A DNA stretch of 64,000 bases from Streptomyces sp. MMG1121 (GTDB lineage: Bacteria; Actinomycetota; Actinomycetes; Streptomycetales; Streptomycetaceae): NCBI RefSeq assembly GCF_001280015.1, contig NZ_LGDV01000201.1, forward strand, positions 310,001-374,000, in the 5' to 3' direction. A program made the translations under genes and the position numbers. This document shows, one piece after another, positions 7,524-17,805 of this stretch. Below the pieces are notes generated by a model. It saw only the letters and a program-made list of their open reading frames with translations. It had not been told where the DNA came from and made no database searches. Numbering within the stretch: the stretch's first letter is position 1; every line of letters begins with the position of its first letter.

Positions 7524-8869
7524 ACCGGCGGTGGACAATGGTGAGCAGCGTGGCGGGCGCGGTGGTCGTCGCACTGGACGGTACGGTCCTCACGGTCGCG
7601 CAGCCCCGTCTGCAAAGGGAGTTGGGCGCGACCTTCGCCGAGGTGCAGTGGACCAGTACGGCGTATCTGATCGCGGTGGCGAGCCTGCTGGTGTTCGCGG
7701 GACGGCTCGGTGACCGGTACGGGCACCGGCGGGTGTTCGCGCTCGGCATGCTGGGGTTCGGGGCGGCGTCGGCGGGCATCGGTCTCGCGCCCGGGGTCGG
7801 GTGGGTGATCGGACTGCGCGTGGCGCAGGGGGTGTTCGGGGCGCTGTTGCAGCCGGCCACGCTGGGCATGCTGCGGGCCGCGTTCCCGCCGGACCGGCTG
7901 GCGGCGCCGCTCGCCGCGCGTACGGCGGCGATCGGGCTGGCGGCGGCAGCGGGGCCGCTGGCGGGCGGGGCGCTGGTGACCTCGCTGGGCTGGCGGGCGG
8001 TGTTCTTCGTGAACGTGCTGCCCGCGTTCGCCTTCGGCCTGCCGGCCCTGCTGCGCCCGGAGCGGCCTCCGGCGGGCGCCCGGACCGCGCTGGACGTGCC
8101 GGGCGCGGTGCTGCTCGCCGTCGCCCTGGCCGGCCTGGTGCACTCGCTCACCGCCCGGCCCGTCTCCTGGGCGGGGCTCGCCCTCGCCGGGGTCGCCGCC
8201 GTCCTCCTCGTCCGGCACGAGCGGCGTACGGCGTGTCCGCTGCTGCCGCCGGGCGTGCTCGGCCCGCGGGCGGTCGGGGCGGCGCTCGGCATCCTGGTCG
8301 CCGCGTCGGCGTCCCTGTTCGGGACGCTCTTCGTGGCTACCTACGTGCTTCAACGCGGTCTCGGTCTGGACCCGTTCAGCAGTGCGGTGCGCAGCCTGCC
8401 GCTGGCGGTGCTGATGGTGGCGTCGGCCGCGCTGTGCCCGGTGCTGCTGCGCCGGTTCGGGGCGCGCGGTACGACGGCGGTGGCGACGGCGCTGCTCGCG
8501 CTCGGTGTGCTCGTGCTGTCCCGGGCCGCGTCCGCGCCGGTGTTCGGCTGCGGGTTCGGGCTGCTGGGGGCCGGGTTCGGGACGGTGATGGTGGCGGCCA
8601 CCCATGTCGTCGTACGCGAGGCCGACGTCGCGGTGGCCGGGGTGGCCGGAGGGTTGCAGCAGACCGCGCTGAACGTGGGCCCCGCCCTGGGCGTGGCGGC
8701 GGCGAGCACGCTGCTGGGCGCCGGTACCGGGCCCGCGCTGCTCGTCCTGGCGGCCGTGGCCGGGCTCGGGGTGCCGCTCGCCCGTGCGCTGTCCGGGGCG
8801 CACGGCGTCGCATCGGTCACACGCACCGGCGAAGACCGGGTACGGGACGGTGTTCCTGCGGGACGATGA
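7520..8869 (+). CDS. DHA2-type MFS efflux transporter
   Basis: A 449-residue EmrB/QacA-like permease starting at GTG 7520, which overlaps the TetR stop. Motif A appears as LVFAGRLGDRYGHRR and the helix-1 motif D1 as VVVALDGTVLTVAQPRLQ; a later helix contains the antiporter-like GLLGAGFGTVMVAA. At this length it has about 13-14 membrane segments. Coupling to a local repressor makes drug or metabolite export the likely role. No substrate can be assigned. Confidence 0.88.
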   Translation: MNRRWTMVSSVAGAVVVALDGTVLTVAQPRLQRELGATFAEVQWTSTAYLIAVASLLVFAGRLGDRYGHRRVFALGMLGFGAASAGIGLAPGVGWVIGLRVAQGVFGALLQPATLGMLRAAFPPDRLAAPLAARTAAIGLAAAAGPLAGGALVTSLGWRAVFFVNVLPAFAFGLPALLRPERPPAGARTALDVPGAVLLAVALAGLVHSLTARPVSWAGLALAGVAAVLLVRHERRTACPLLPPGVLGPRAVGAALGILVAASASLFGTLFVATYVLQRGLGLDPFSSAVRSLPLAVLMVASAALCPVLLRRFGARGTTAVATALLALGVLVLSRAASAPVFGCGFGLLGAGFGTVMVAATHVVVREADVAVAGVAGGLQQTALNVGPALGVAAASTLLGAGTGPALLVLAAVAGLGVPLARALSGAHGVASVTRTGEDRVRDGVPAGR

Positions 8870-8936
8870 ACACGGGATGCCGGACCGGCCGGACGGCCGG
8901 ACGGGCGTCGCGTGCGAAGGCGACCGAAGGAGAGCG

Positions 8937-10160
8937 ATGGCTCGGCTGCGACAGGAAGTCGACCCGGACGAGGCGGGGTTGGACGGCAAGGCGCTGGACC
9001 GCCTGGACCGGCACTTCGCCCGCCTCGTCGACGAGGGGCGGCTGCCCGGCTGTCTGCTGTCCGTGGCCCGCGGCGGCCGCGTCGCGCACCTGACCACGTA
9101 CGGACGACGGGATGTCGCGGCCGGGCTGCCGGTCGAACCGGACACGCTGTGGCGGATCTACTCGATGACCAAGCCGGTCACCGCCGTGGCCGTGCTCCTG
9201 CTCGTGGAGGAGGGCAGGATGGGCCTGGACGACCCGCTCCACCGCCATCTGCCGGAATTCGCCGACCCCCTGGTGTACGAAGGTGGTTCGGATGCCGGGG
9301 TGCGCACCCGTCCGGCCGCCGGGCCGATCCTGCTTCGGCATCTGCTCACCCACACCGCGGGGTTCACGTTCGGCTTCTACCACCGCCATCCGGTCGACGC
9401 CCTGTACCGCGCGGCGGGTCTGGAGTACTCGGTGCCGCCGGGTGCCGATCTGGCCGAGACGGTCGAGGTGTACGCGCAGATGCCGCTGCAGTTCGAGCCG
9501 GGCACGCAGTGGAACTACTCGGTCGCCTCGAACGTACTGGGCCGGGTCGTCGAGGTGGTGTCCGGGCGGCCGCTGGACGTGTTCTTCGCCGAGCGGATCC
9601 TCGACCCGCTCGGCATGACCGACACCGGCTTCCACATCTCCCCCGAACAGGCGCCCCGGCTGGCGGAGTTGTACCGGGAGACGGACGGGGGCGGGATCCA
9701 ACCGGTGCCGGGGCTGCCGGTGCACGGCCGGCCGCGGTTCCTGTCCGGCAGCGGCGGCCTGGTCTCCAGCGCGTACGACTTCCACCGGTTCATGGAGATG
9801 CTGCGCCGGGGCGGCGAACTGGACGGCGTACGGCTGCTGTCGGCGGCCGGCGTCGCGCTGATGACCCGCAACCAGCTGCCCGGCGACGCCGTGCTGCGCG
9901 CCTTCGGTGCCCCCGTCCACCGGGAGCCCGGCAACGACGGCCTCGGCTTCGGCTTCAACGTCTCCGTGGTGGTCGACCCGTCCCGCACCCTGGCCCCGTC
10001 CAGCCTCGGTACGTACGGCTGGACGGGCGCCGCCACGACCGCGTTCTGGTCGGACCCGGCCCACGACCTGACGGTGCAGTTCATGACCCAGGTGCGCCCG
10101 AGGACGCTGAAGGTGTTCCCGCAGCTGCGGCGGCTGGTGCACGAGACGCTCGTGGACTGA
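8937..10160 (+). CDS. Serine hydrolase of the beta-lactamase/class VIII esterase family
   Basis: A 407-residue beta-lactamase-fold hydrolase without a signal peptide, so likely cytoplasmic. The SxxK nucleophile is SMTK (near residue 79). The general-base tyrosine is in WNYSVASNVLGRVVEVVSG, as in EstB-like esterases. The third motif is probably the WTGAATTAFWSDP region. ATG 8937 is chosen because GAAGGAGA precedes it; a longer frame runs back into the MFS gene. Class VIII esterases of this kind act on short acyl esters. A true beta-lactamase role is less likely given its location in the cell. Confidence 0.87.
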   Translation: MARLRQEVDPDEAGLDGKALDRLDRHFARLVDEGRLPGCLLSVARGGRVAHLTTYGRRDVAAGLPVEPDTLWRIYSMTKPVTAVAVLLLVEEGRMGLDDPLHRHLPEFADPLVYEGGSDAGVRTRPAAGPILLRHLLTHTAGFTFGFYHRHPVDALYRAAGLEYSVPPGADLAETVEVYAQMPLQFEPGTQWNYSVASNVLGRVVEVVSGRPLDVFFAERILDPLGMTDTGFHISPEQAPRLAELYRETDGGGIQPVPGLPVHGRPRFLSGSGGLVSSAYDFHRFMEMLRRGGELDGVRLLSAAGVALMTRNQLPGDAVLRAFGAPVHREPGNDGLGFGFNVSVVVDPSRTLAPSSLGTYGWTGAATTAFWSDPAHDLTVQFMTQVRPRTLKVFPQLRRLVHETLVD

Positions 10161-10186
10161 CCGCAGGATCGCCAGGACGCCGGCCG

Positions 10187-10858
10187 TCAGGAGCCGTGGG
10201 CGACGGCGTCCAGGTGGGGCAGGATGTGGTCCAGCCGCTCCCGCTTGGTGCGCAGATAGGTGATGTTGCTCTCGCACGGCTCGATGAGCAGCGGCACCCG
10301 CTCGGCGACCTGGACGCCGTGCCGGACGAGGGCTTCCCGCTTGCGCGGGTTGTTGGACATCAGCCGTACCGAGCGCACGCCGAGGTCGCGCAGGATCTCG
10401 GCGGCGACGCGGTAGTCGCGGGCGTCGACGGGCAGGCCGAGCGCGAGGTTGGCCTCCACGGTGTCCAGGCCCTCGGCCTGCAGGGCCATCGCGCGCAGCT
10501 TGGCGAGCAGTCCGATGCCGCGGCCCTCGTGGCCCCTCAAGTAGACGACGATGCCACTGCCCTCGGCGACGACGGCGCGCAGGGCGGACGCCAGCTGGTC
10601 GCCGCATTCGCAGTGCCGGGAGCCGAAGGCGTCCCCGGTCAGGCATTCGGAGTGCAGCCGGGTCAGCACGTTCTCGGTGCCGATCTCGCCGTACACGAGA
10701 GCCACTTGCTCGTCACCGCGGTCGTGGTCCAGGTAGCCGATCGCCTGGAATTTCCCGTACACGGTGGGCAGCGGCGCATTCACGACGCGTTCCGCGCCCG
10801 AACGCCGCGGGGACTTCGTGCCGAGCACGCCGATGGTGTCGTCGGTGTTTTCTGTCAT
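10187..10858 (-). CDS. ribA: GTP cyclohydrolase II variant (predicted FAPy-forming, SCO6655-like)
   Basis: A 223-residue GTP cyclohydrolase II. Zinc ligands are Cys72, Cys83 and Cys85 (ECLTGDAFGSRHCECG), and the GTP-binding arginine region is GHEGRGIGLL. The residue that is Tyr in canonical enzymes (E. coli RibA RAYALQ, Tyr105) is Met124 here (RAMALQ). Published work on S. coelicolor SCO6655 showed that Met at this place makes the enzyme stop at the formylated product 2-amino-5-formylamino-6-ribosylamino-4(3H)-pyrimidinone 5'-phosphate. I infer the same here. It is divergent, over only 38 bp, from a creatininase-family gene, the family that includes archaeal FAPy deformylase ArfB. It is therefore probably not the riboflavin housekeeping enzyme. 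Confidence 0.9.
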   Translation of the reverse strand: MTENTDDTIGVLGTKSPRRSGAERVVNAPLPTVYGKFQAIGYLDHDRGDEQVALVYGEIGTENVLTRLHSECLTGDAFGSRHCECGDQLASALRAVVAEGSGIVVYLRGHEGRGIGLLAKLRAMALQAEGLDTVEANLALGLPVDARDYRVAAEILRDLGVRSVRLMSNNPRKREALVRHGVQVAERVPLLIEPCESNITYLRTKRERLDHILPHLDAVAHGS

Positions 10859-10896
10859 GATCTGATTCCTAAGCAGAGACGAAAGGCCGTGAAAAG

Positions 10897-11673
10897 ATGA
10901 GTGGTTCGGGCGTGCGTGCGGCAGCACACGGGGTGGTTCCGACGGACACCACGGAGGACGTACGGGCGCGGGGGGCGGGCGTGTCAGCACAGGTCGCCGT
11001 CCTTCCCGTCGGCAGCTTCGAACAGCACGGGCCCTTCCTTCCGCTGGCGACCGACACGCTGATCGCCTGTGCCGTGGCGGGGGAGATCGCCGCCGCCTAC
11101 CCGGTGCATCTCCTTCCTCCGGTGACGGTCGCCTGCTCGCACGAGCACGCCGGCTGGCCGGGGACCGTCAGCATCTCCTCGGTGACCCTCCACGCGGTGG
11201 TCCGGGACATCGCGGCGTCGCTGCGCCGCGGCGGGGTCGACGCGCTCGTCGTGGTCAACGGGCACGGCGGCAACTACGTCCTCGGCAACGTCGTCCAGGA
11301 GGCGTCGGCGCGCGGTGAGCGGATGGCGCTGTTCCCGGCCGTCGAGGACTGGGAGGGGGCGCGGGAACGGGCGGGTGTGCGCACCTCGTTGCTCACCGAC
11401 ATGCACGCCGGGGAAATCGAGACCTCGATTCTTCTGCACGCTCACCCCGAATTCGTCCGCCCTGGTTACGAGTCCGCCGATTTCGTCGCCGACGACCGTC
11501 GTCATCTGCTCAGCCTGGGAATGTCCGCCTATACCGAATCGGGCGTCATCGGCCGTCCTTCCCTGGGATCGGCGGAAAAGGGCAAGGAGCTGCTGGCCGG
11601 CCTGGTGGAATCCTTCTCGGCGGTGTTCGCGTTGCTGACCGCGTCCGACGACGCCGGGGACGTACGGGGGTAG
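10897..11673 (+). CDS. Creatininase-family amidohydrolase (possible FAPy deformylase)
   Basis: A 258-residue creatinine amidohydrolase family protein with all metal-site signatures: SFEQHGP (Glu, His), LATDT (Asp), NGHGGN (His) and MHAGEIET (Glu). The family covers creatininase, mycofactocin MftE and archaeal ArfB, which deformylates FAPy. Because the neighbouring cyclohydrolase is predicted to release FAPy, an ArfB-like role is the simplest proposal, but it is inference. The 3' end overlaps the convergent membrane-protein gene by 145 bases. Confidence 0.88.
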   Translation: MSGSGVRAAAHGVVPTDTTEDVRARGAGVSAQVAVLPVGSFEQHGPFLPLATDTLIACAVAGEIAAAYPVHLLPPVTVACSHEHAGWPGTVSISSVTLHAVVRDIAASLRRGGVDALVVVNGHGGNYVLGNVVQEASARGERMALFPAVEDWEGARERAGVRTSLLTDMHAGEIETSILLHAHPEFVRPGYESADFVADDRRHLLSLGMSAYTESGVIGRPSLGSAEKGKELLAGLVESFSAVFALLTASDDAGDVRG

Positions 11674-13163
11674 CCGCGCAGCCCGGTGTACCAGCGGGCG
11701 ACGAGGACGACGGCCCCGGGCAGGCTCGCCACGAAGCTGAGCACGCCGTACACCACGGCGACGGCGACCCCGCTGCTCGCGCCGAGTCCCGCGGCGGCGA
11801 ACGCCCAGGCGGTGACGCCCTCGCGGGGGCCGAAACCGCCGACGTTCAGCGGCAGGCCCATGGCGACCAGGGCGAGCACCGCGAGCGGGACCAGCACCGC
11901 CACGGAGGCGGCGGAGCCGGTGACCCTGGCCGCGACGACGAACATCGCCAGGTGTCCGGCCAGGACGACGGCCGAGGCCAGTGCGACACCGGGCCCGGCC
12001 TGCCGGGACAGCAGCCCCTGCCGCGCCTCGCCGAGAGTGGTGCGCAGCGCGCCCCGGCGCCGGGCGGAGGCCCGGTTCATACGGACGGCGAGGGCGACGG
12101 CGAGCGCTCCCACGACAGCCAGGGCGGCCAGCGGGGCGAAGTCGCGTGCCTCGTCCCGGACGGGCGACGGCAGGACCAGCAGCGCCACCGCACCGAACAC
12201 GGCCAGCGCGATCTGCCCCGCGACCCGCTCCAGCACCACCGCCTTCACCCCGCGCCGCAGGTCACCGGCGCCCTGCCCGTGCCGGACCGCCCGGTGCACA
12301 TCGCCCAGGACGCCGCCGGGCAGCGCCGCGTTCAGGAACAGCGCGCGGTAGTAGTCGGCGACGGCGGACCCGAACGGCAGCCGGATCCGCAGCGCCCGGG
12401 CCACCAACTGCCAGCGCCAGGCGCTGACCACCGTGGTCACCGCGCCGATGCCCAGCGCGCCCAGAACGGTCACGGTGTCGATCCGACGCAGCCCGTCGAG
12501 CAGCACACCGGTACCCAGCCGCCACAGCAGGACGGCGAGGATGACGACACCGACGACGGTTCCGACATGGGTACGCAGGGCACGGGAGTCGGGACGGCGG
12601 CGGGTGGGGGGCGCCGGGGATTCCGGCGGGGGCGGGGGCGGGGGCGGAGCAGCCGAGGTGACAGTGGGGGTGAGAGCGGGTTCTGGTGCCGGCGTGGACA
12701 CGGGCGCGAGCGTGGACACGAGCGCTGGTGTGGGCGCAGACGTAGGCGCGGGCGGGGCCGCGGGCGCAGACGTAGGCGCTGGCGTAGACGCAGGCACTGG
12801 AGCTGACGCAGGCACTGAAGCTGACGCGGCCGCCGACGCCGACACTGAAGCTGGCGCGGACGCCGACGTCGGCGCGGACGCAGGCTCCGGCCCTGGTTCG
12901 GACGACGGCGCCTGCGCGGGCGCCGGCGCTGCCTCGGTCGCGGTCGGTTCGGGCGGCACGGGGCCGGGCCCGGGCCCGTCGGCCGGCTTCGCCGCGGCCG
13001 CGCCGTGCACGCGTGCGTGCACGGCTTCGGCCTCGCCGCTCTTCCGCCCTCCACCCCCGCTGCGCACGCGCGCGTGCGCCGGGCCGGTCGGTGTGGTGCG
13101 TGTGCGTCCGTCCGCCGCCTTGGTCCGGGAGTTCGGCTCCGTCGCCGACGCGCGCGCCGTCAT
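11529..13163 (-). CDS. LPG-synthase-like (UPF0104) membrane protein with long Ala/Pro N-terminus
   Basis: A 544-residue protein. Residues 1 to about 190 are low complexity, rich in Ala, Pro, Ser and Thr with short PASAP-type repeats and an eight-Pro run. Residues 195-500 form 7-8 membrane helices typical of the lysylphosphatidylglycerol-synthase flippase domain (VSAWRWQLVARAL, FLNAALPGGVLGDVHRAV, GLPLNVGGFGPREGV). The start at 13163 is supported by the ATGA overlap with the methyltransferase stop, so the odd N-terminus is probably real. It has no aminoacyl-transferase domain, so it may move a lipid or polyprenyl-linked product made by its operon. The 3' end overlaps the convergent creatininase gene by 145 bases. 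Confidence 0.83.
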   Translation of the reverse strand: MTARASATEPNSRTKAADGRTRTTPTGPAHARVRSGGGGRKSGEAEAVHARVHGAAAAKPADGPGPGPVPPEPTATEAAPAPAQAPSSEPGPEPASAPTSASAPASVSASAAASASVPASAPVPASTPAPTSAPAAPPAPTSAPTPALVSTLAPVSTPAPEPALTPTVTSAAPPPPPPPPESPAPPTRRRPDSRALRTHVGTVVGVVILAVLLWRLGTGVLLDGLRRIDTVTVLGALGIGAVTTVVSAWRWQLVARALRIRLPFGSAVADYYRALFLNAALPGGVLGDVHRAVRHGQGAGDLRRGVKAVVLERVAGQIALAVFGAVALLVLPSPVRDEARDFAPLAALAVVGALAVALAVRMNRASARRRGALRTTLGEARQGLLSRQAGPGVALASAVVLAGHLAMFVVAARVTGSAASVAVLVPLAVLALVAMGLPLNVGGFGPREGVTAWAFAAAGLGASSGVAVAVVYGVLSFVASLPGAVVLVARWYTGLRGYPRTSPASSDAVSNANTAEKDSTRPASSSLPFSADPREGRPMTPDSV

Positions 13164-14181
13164 GAGGCTCCGCCCGTCGGCCGGGGCAGGGCCAGCAGGT
13201 CGCTGTGGTGGACCACCGCCCGCAGCTCACCGGCCGCGCAGGCCGCGAGCCGGTCGCGCAGATAGCGTGCGGCGCGTGCGCGCAGTTCCGGCCGCTGCTC
13301 CACGGCCGCGCCCACCCAGCCGCGCAGCCACTGTTCGGTCAGCGCGGCCTCCTCGGGGCCGAGCCGCCACGGGCTCGCGTGCACGCGCACCGTCGCCCCG
13401 CGCGCCGCGAACGCCTCGCAGGTCACGGTGACCGCGTCCGGGCCGAGCAGGCCGTCGCGCCGCTGGTGGGCGTTAAACGCCTCGGTGATCTCGGCGTCCA
13501 GCGGGTCGGCCGGGGTGAGTTCGACGCGTCCGGCGACGGACAGCGTGAGCAGCGCGGGACAGCCGGCCCCGGTGCATGCGTCCACGAGGGTGCCGGCCTC
13601 CTCACGGGTCAGTACGTCGAGCAGCGCGGAGGCGGTCACCAGCGAGGCGCCGCTCAGCGCGTCCGGGGTCAGCCGGGCCACGTCGCCGCGCCGGGTCTCG
13701 ACGCTGACGCGGCTGCCGTCGGCGGCGGAGCGCGGCGAGGCCACGGCGGCGAAGTGCAGCAGATAGGGGTCGTGGTCGTGCAGGACCCAGTGCTGGGCGC
13801 CGTCGAGGCGGGGCGCGAGCCAGCGGCCCATGGAGCCGGTGCCGCAGCCCAGGTCGTGCACGACCAGTCCGCCCGTGCGGCCGGGCCGGTTCGCCAGCCG
13901 GATCCGCAGGGGGTCCAGCAGGTCCTGCGCGCGGGCGGCGGCGTCGGCCCTCTCCCGCAACTGGAGCCACTCGGGCGCGTACCGGGGCGCTTCGTCGGGC
14001 CCGCCCTCCCGCAGCCGTACGGTGGCCCGCTCCCCCGAACGGCCCACGGGCCCGGCACCGGGCACGGCCGAGAGCGCCGTGTCGTCACTGTCGGCGGCCT
14101 CCACCACGACCCCCTCCTTCTCCCCCGGCCCCGGTTGGGCCGGAATCGTGGCGGCCGCGTCGGTCACGGTGTCGCGCGTGG

Positions 14182-14185
<4 letters not shown>
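13160..14185 (-). CDS. Class I SAM-dependent methyltransferase
   Basis: A 341-residue protein. Residues 1-110 are a variable, probably flexible leader. The Rossmann methyltransferase fold follows, with motif I VVHDLGCGTGSMGRWL near residue 112 and an acidic motif II WVLHDHDPYLL. The start ATG 14185 overlaps the glycosyltransferase stop (ATGA), and its own stop overlaps the membrane-protein start, so three genes are translated as a coupled run. The substrate is unknown; the C-terminal helix-rich part resembles small-molecule O/C-methyltransferases. Confidence 0.85.
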
Positions 14186-15860
<1,675 letters not shown>

Positions 15861-15871
15861 TCACTCTTTTC

Positions 15872-16861
15872 TCAGGTCAGACCCGCCTCCGGGTACCGGA
15901 TGCGGTGGCACAGCGCCGGGATCGCGCCCGCGGCGAGCTGCGGCATGACGTCCGGGAGTTGCTCGAAAGCGCTCTCCCCGGTGATGAGCGCGTCCAGAGC
16001 CGGGTCGGCGAGCAGGTCGAGTGCGAGCGCCATCCGCTCGGCGTAACCGCGGCCGGCGCGCGCGGCCGGGGAGACGGTGCCGACCTGGCTGCCGCGCACG
16101 GTGAGCCGACGGGAGTGGAAGGCCTCGCCGAGCGGCAGGGCCACGCGCCGGTCGCCGTACCAGCTCAGTTCGACGACCGTGCCCTCGGGGGCGAGGAGTT
16201 GCAGGGCGTGGGTCAGGCCCGCTTCGGTGGCGCTGGCGTGGACGACGAGGTCGCAGTCGCCGAGGGCGTCGGCGGGCGCGGCGAAGCCGACGCCGAGGGC
16301 GCGGGCGGTGGCGGCGCGGGCCGGGTCGGCGTCGACGAGCTGGAGCCGGACGCCGGGGAAGCGGGCGAGCAGGGCGGCCACCGAGCAGCCGACCATGCCG
16401 CCGCCGACGACCGCGATCCGGTCGCCGATCAGCGGCGCCGCGTCCCACAGGGCGTTCACAGCGGTCTCCACGGTGCCGGCGAGCACGGCCCGCCCGGCGG
16501 GCACCGAGTCGGGCACGACGGTCACGGCGCTCACCGGAACGACGTAACGGCTCTGGTGCGGATACAGGCAGAAGACCGTACGGCCGGTCAGCGCGGCCGG
16601 GCCCTGCTCCACGACGCCGACGCTGAGGTAGCCGTACTTCACCGGGCCCGGGAAGTCTCCCTCCTGGAACGGCGCCCGCATCACGGCGTGTTGGCTCTCG
16701 GGGACCCGGCCGCGGAAGACGAGGGTCTCCGTGCCCCGGCTCACTCCGGAGTACAGCGCGCGCACCAGGACCTCGCCCTCGGCCGGCTCCGCGAGGGTGA
16801 CGTCGCGCAGCTCTCCGTGGCCGGGTGAGCCCAGCCAGAACGCGCGGGCCGAGCGGTTCAT
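15872..16861 (-). CDS. MDR-superfamily NAD(P)-dependent dehydrogenase
   Basis: A 329-residue medium-chain dehydrogenase/reductase. The GroES-like half has YSGVSRGTETLVFRGRVP and VKYGYLSVGVVE; the Rossmann half has IAVVGGGMVGCSVAALLAR. The usual zinc cysteines are not apparent, and the layout resembles BchC-like and sugar-dehydrogenase-like members. ATG 16861 is chosen over ATG 16867 because AGGAGG sits six bases before it but directly abuts the other. It lies 113 bp upstream of the PTPS homologue on the same strand and likely belongs to that operon. Confidence 0.87.
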   Translation of the reverse strand: MNRSARAFWLGSPGHGELRDVTLAEPAEGEVLVRALYSGVSRGTETLVFRGRVPESQHAVMRAPFQEGDFPGPVKYGYLSVGVVEQGPAALTGRTVFCLYPHQSRYVVPVSAVTVVPDSVPAGRAVLAGTVETAVNALWDAAPLIGDRIAVVGGGMVGCSVAALLARFPGVRLQLVDADPARAATARALGVGFAAPADALGDCDLVVHASATEAGLTHALQLLAPEGTVVELSWYGDRRVALPLGEAFHSRRLTVRGSQVGTVSPAARAGRGYAERMALALDLLADPALDALITGESAFEQLPDVMPQLAAGAIPALCHRIRYPEAGLT

Positions 16862-16968
16862 CGGCATCCTCCTGAACAGTAGGCAAGTTGCTCACGTACC
16901 GAGAAGTGCACAGGCCGCGCACAGTACGCGGCGTTGATCGACTCTGTCACTCGGCCGGAGGGTGTGCG

Positions 16969-17736
16969 GTGGCCCTGAACAACACATATGACGCGAGGCC
17001 CCAGCAGGAGACCGCTGTGGGAGCGGGCATACAGCTCCTGCTGCTTGCCCTGCTCGGGACGGCGATAGGCATGGGGCCGGCCGGCTGGCTGACGGGGCTG
17101 GCCTTCGCGTTCGCCACCTGGGCGGTGCTCGCCCGTGCCCTGCATCGCTCCTGCCTGCGTTCCCTCGGGCCCGCGAACCGGGTCACGCTCGGCCGGGCGG
17201 CCCTGGTGGGCGGGGTGACCGCGCTGGTCGCGGACTCCTTCGAGAGCGCCCCGCCGGTCACCCTGCTGGTCGCCCTGACCGCCGTCGCCCTGCTCCTGGA
17301 CGGCGTCGACGGCAAGGTGGCCCGCCGCACCGGCACCTCGACGGCGCTCGGCGCGCGTTTCGACATGGAGGTCGACGCGTTCCTGATCCTGGTGCTGAGT
17401 GTCTATGTGGCGACACAGCTGGGTCCGTGGGTGCTGCTGATCGGCGGGATGCGGTACGCGTTCGTCGCGGCCGCCCGCCTCGCCCCCTGGCTGAACGCCC
17501 CGCTGCCGCCGTCGTTCGCCCGCAAGACCGTCGCCGCGGTGCAGGGCGTCGCCCTGCTCCTGGCGGGCGCCGAGCTGCTGCCCGGCCCGGTCAACCTCGC
17601 GATCGTCCTGCTGGCGCTGGGCTCCCTGGTGTGGTCCTTCGGCCGGGACGTGCTGTGGCTGTGGCACACCTCGCGCAGGGAGGTGCGGGTGCCGGCCGAG
17701 CCGCAGGTGCTGGAGCTGGAGCTGGCGACGCGCTGA
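16969..17736 (+). CDS. CDP-alcohol phosphatidyltransferase family membrane enzyme
   Basis: A 255-residue membrane protein with the full signature D-x2-DG-x2-AR-x8-G-x3-D-x3-D, seen as DGVDGKVARR then GARFDMEVD, in a six-helix setting. The start is GTG 16969 with GGAGGG upstream. Family members join a CDP-activated lipid or alcohol to an alcohol head group. It diverges from the MDR gene across about 107 bp and forms the other arm of the same cluster. Together with the flippase-like protein and glycosyltransferase it points to a membrane-linked end product, which is inference. Confidence 0.87.
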   Translation: MALNNTYDARPQQETAVGAGIQLLLLALLGTAIGMGPAGWLTGLAFAFATWAVLARALHRSCLRSLGPANRVTLGRAALVGGVTALVADSFESAPPVTLLVALTAVALLLDGVDGKVARRTGTSTALGARFDMEVDAFLILVLSVYVATQLGPWVLLIGGMRYAFVAAARLAPWLNAPLPPSFARKTVAAVQGVALLLAGAELLPGPVNLAIVLLALGSLVWSFGRDVLWLWHTSRREVRVPAEPQVLELELATR

Positions 17737-17750
17737 GCGGCGAGAACGGG

Positions 17751-17783
17751 AAGGGCCCGGACCGGGTGCCGGTCCGGGCCCTT
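17751..17783. terminator. Strong bidirectional hairpin terminator
   Basis: AAGGGCCCGGACCGG, loop GTG, then its exact 15-base complement ending in CTT. It lies between the convergent phosphatidyltransferase and YcnI genes and can serve both. Confidence 0.88.
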
Positions 17784-17805
17784 CGCCGTGGGTACGGCGG
17801 TGTCG

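Noticed and set aside
8937..10160. Classical secreted beta-lactamase
   Set aside because: No signal peptide, and the Tyr motif is YSV as in EstB-like esterases, so antibiotic hydrolysis is not the best call.
12594..13100. Repeat-rich region as a CRISPR or minisatellite array
   Set aside because: The repeats are short, irregular and in frame with an Ala/Pro-rich protein segment; no constant repeat with unique spacers exists.
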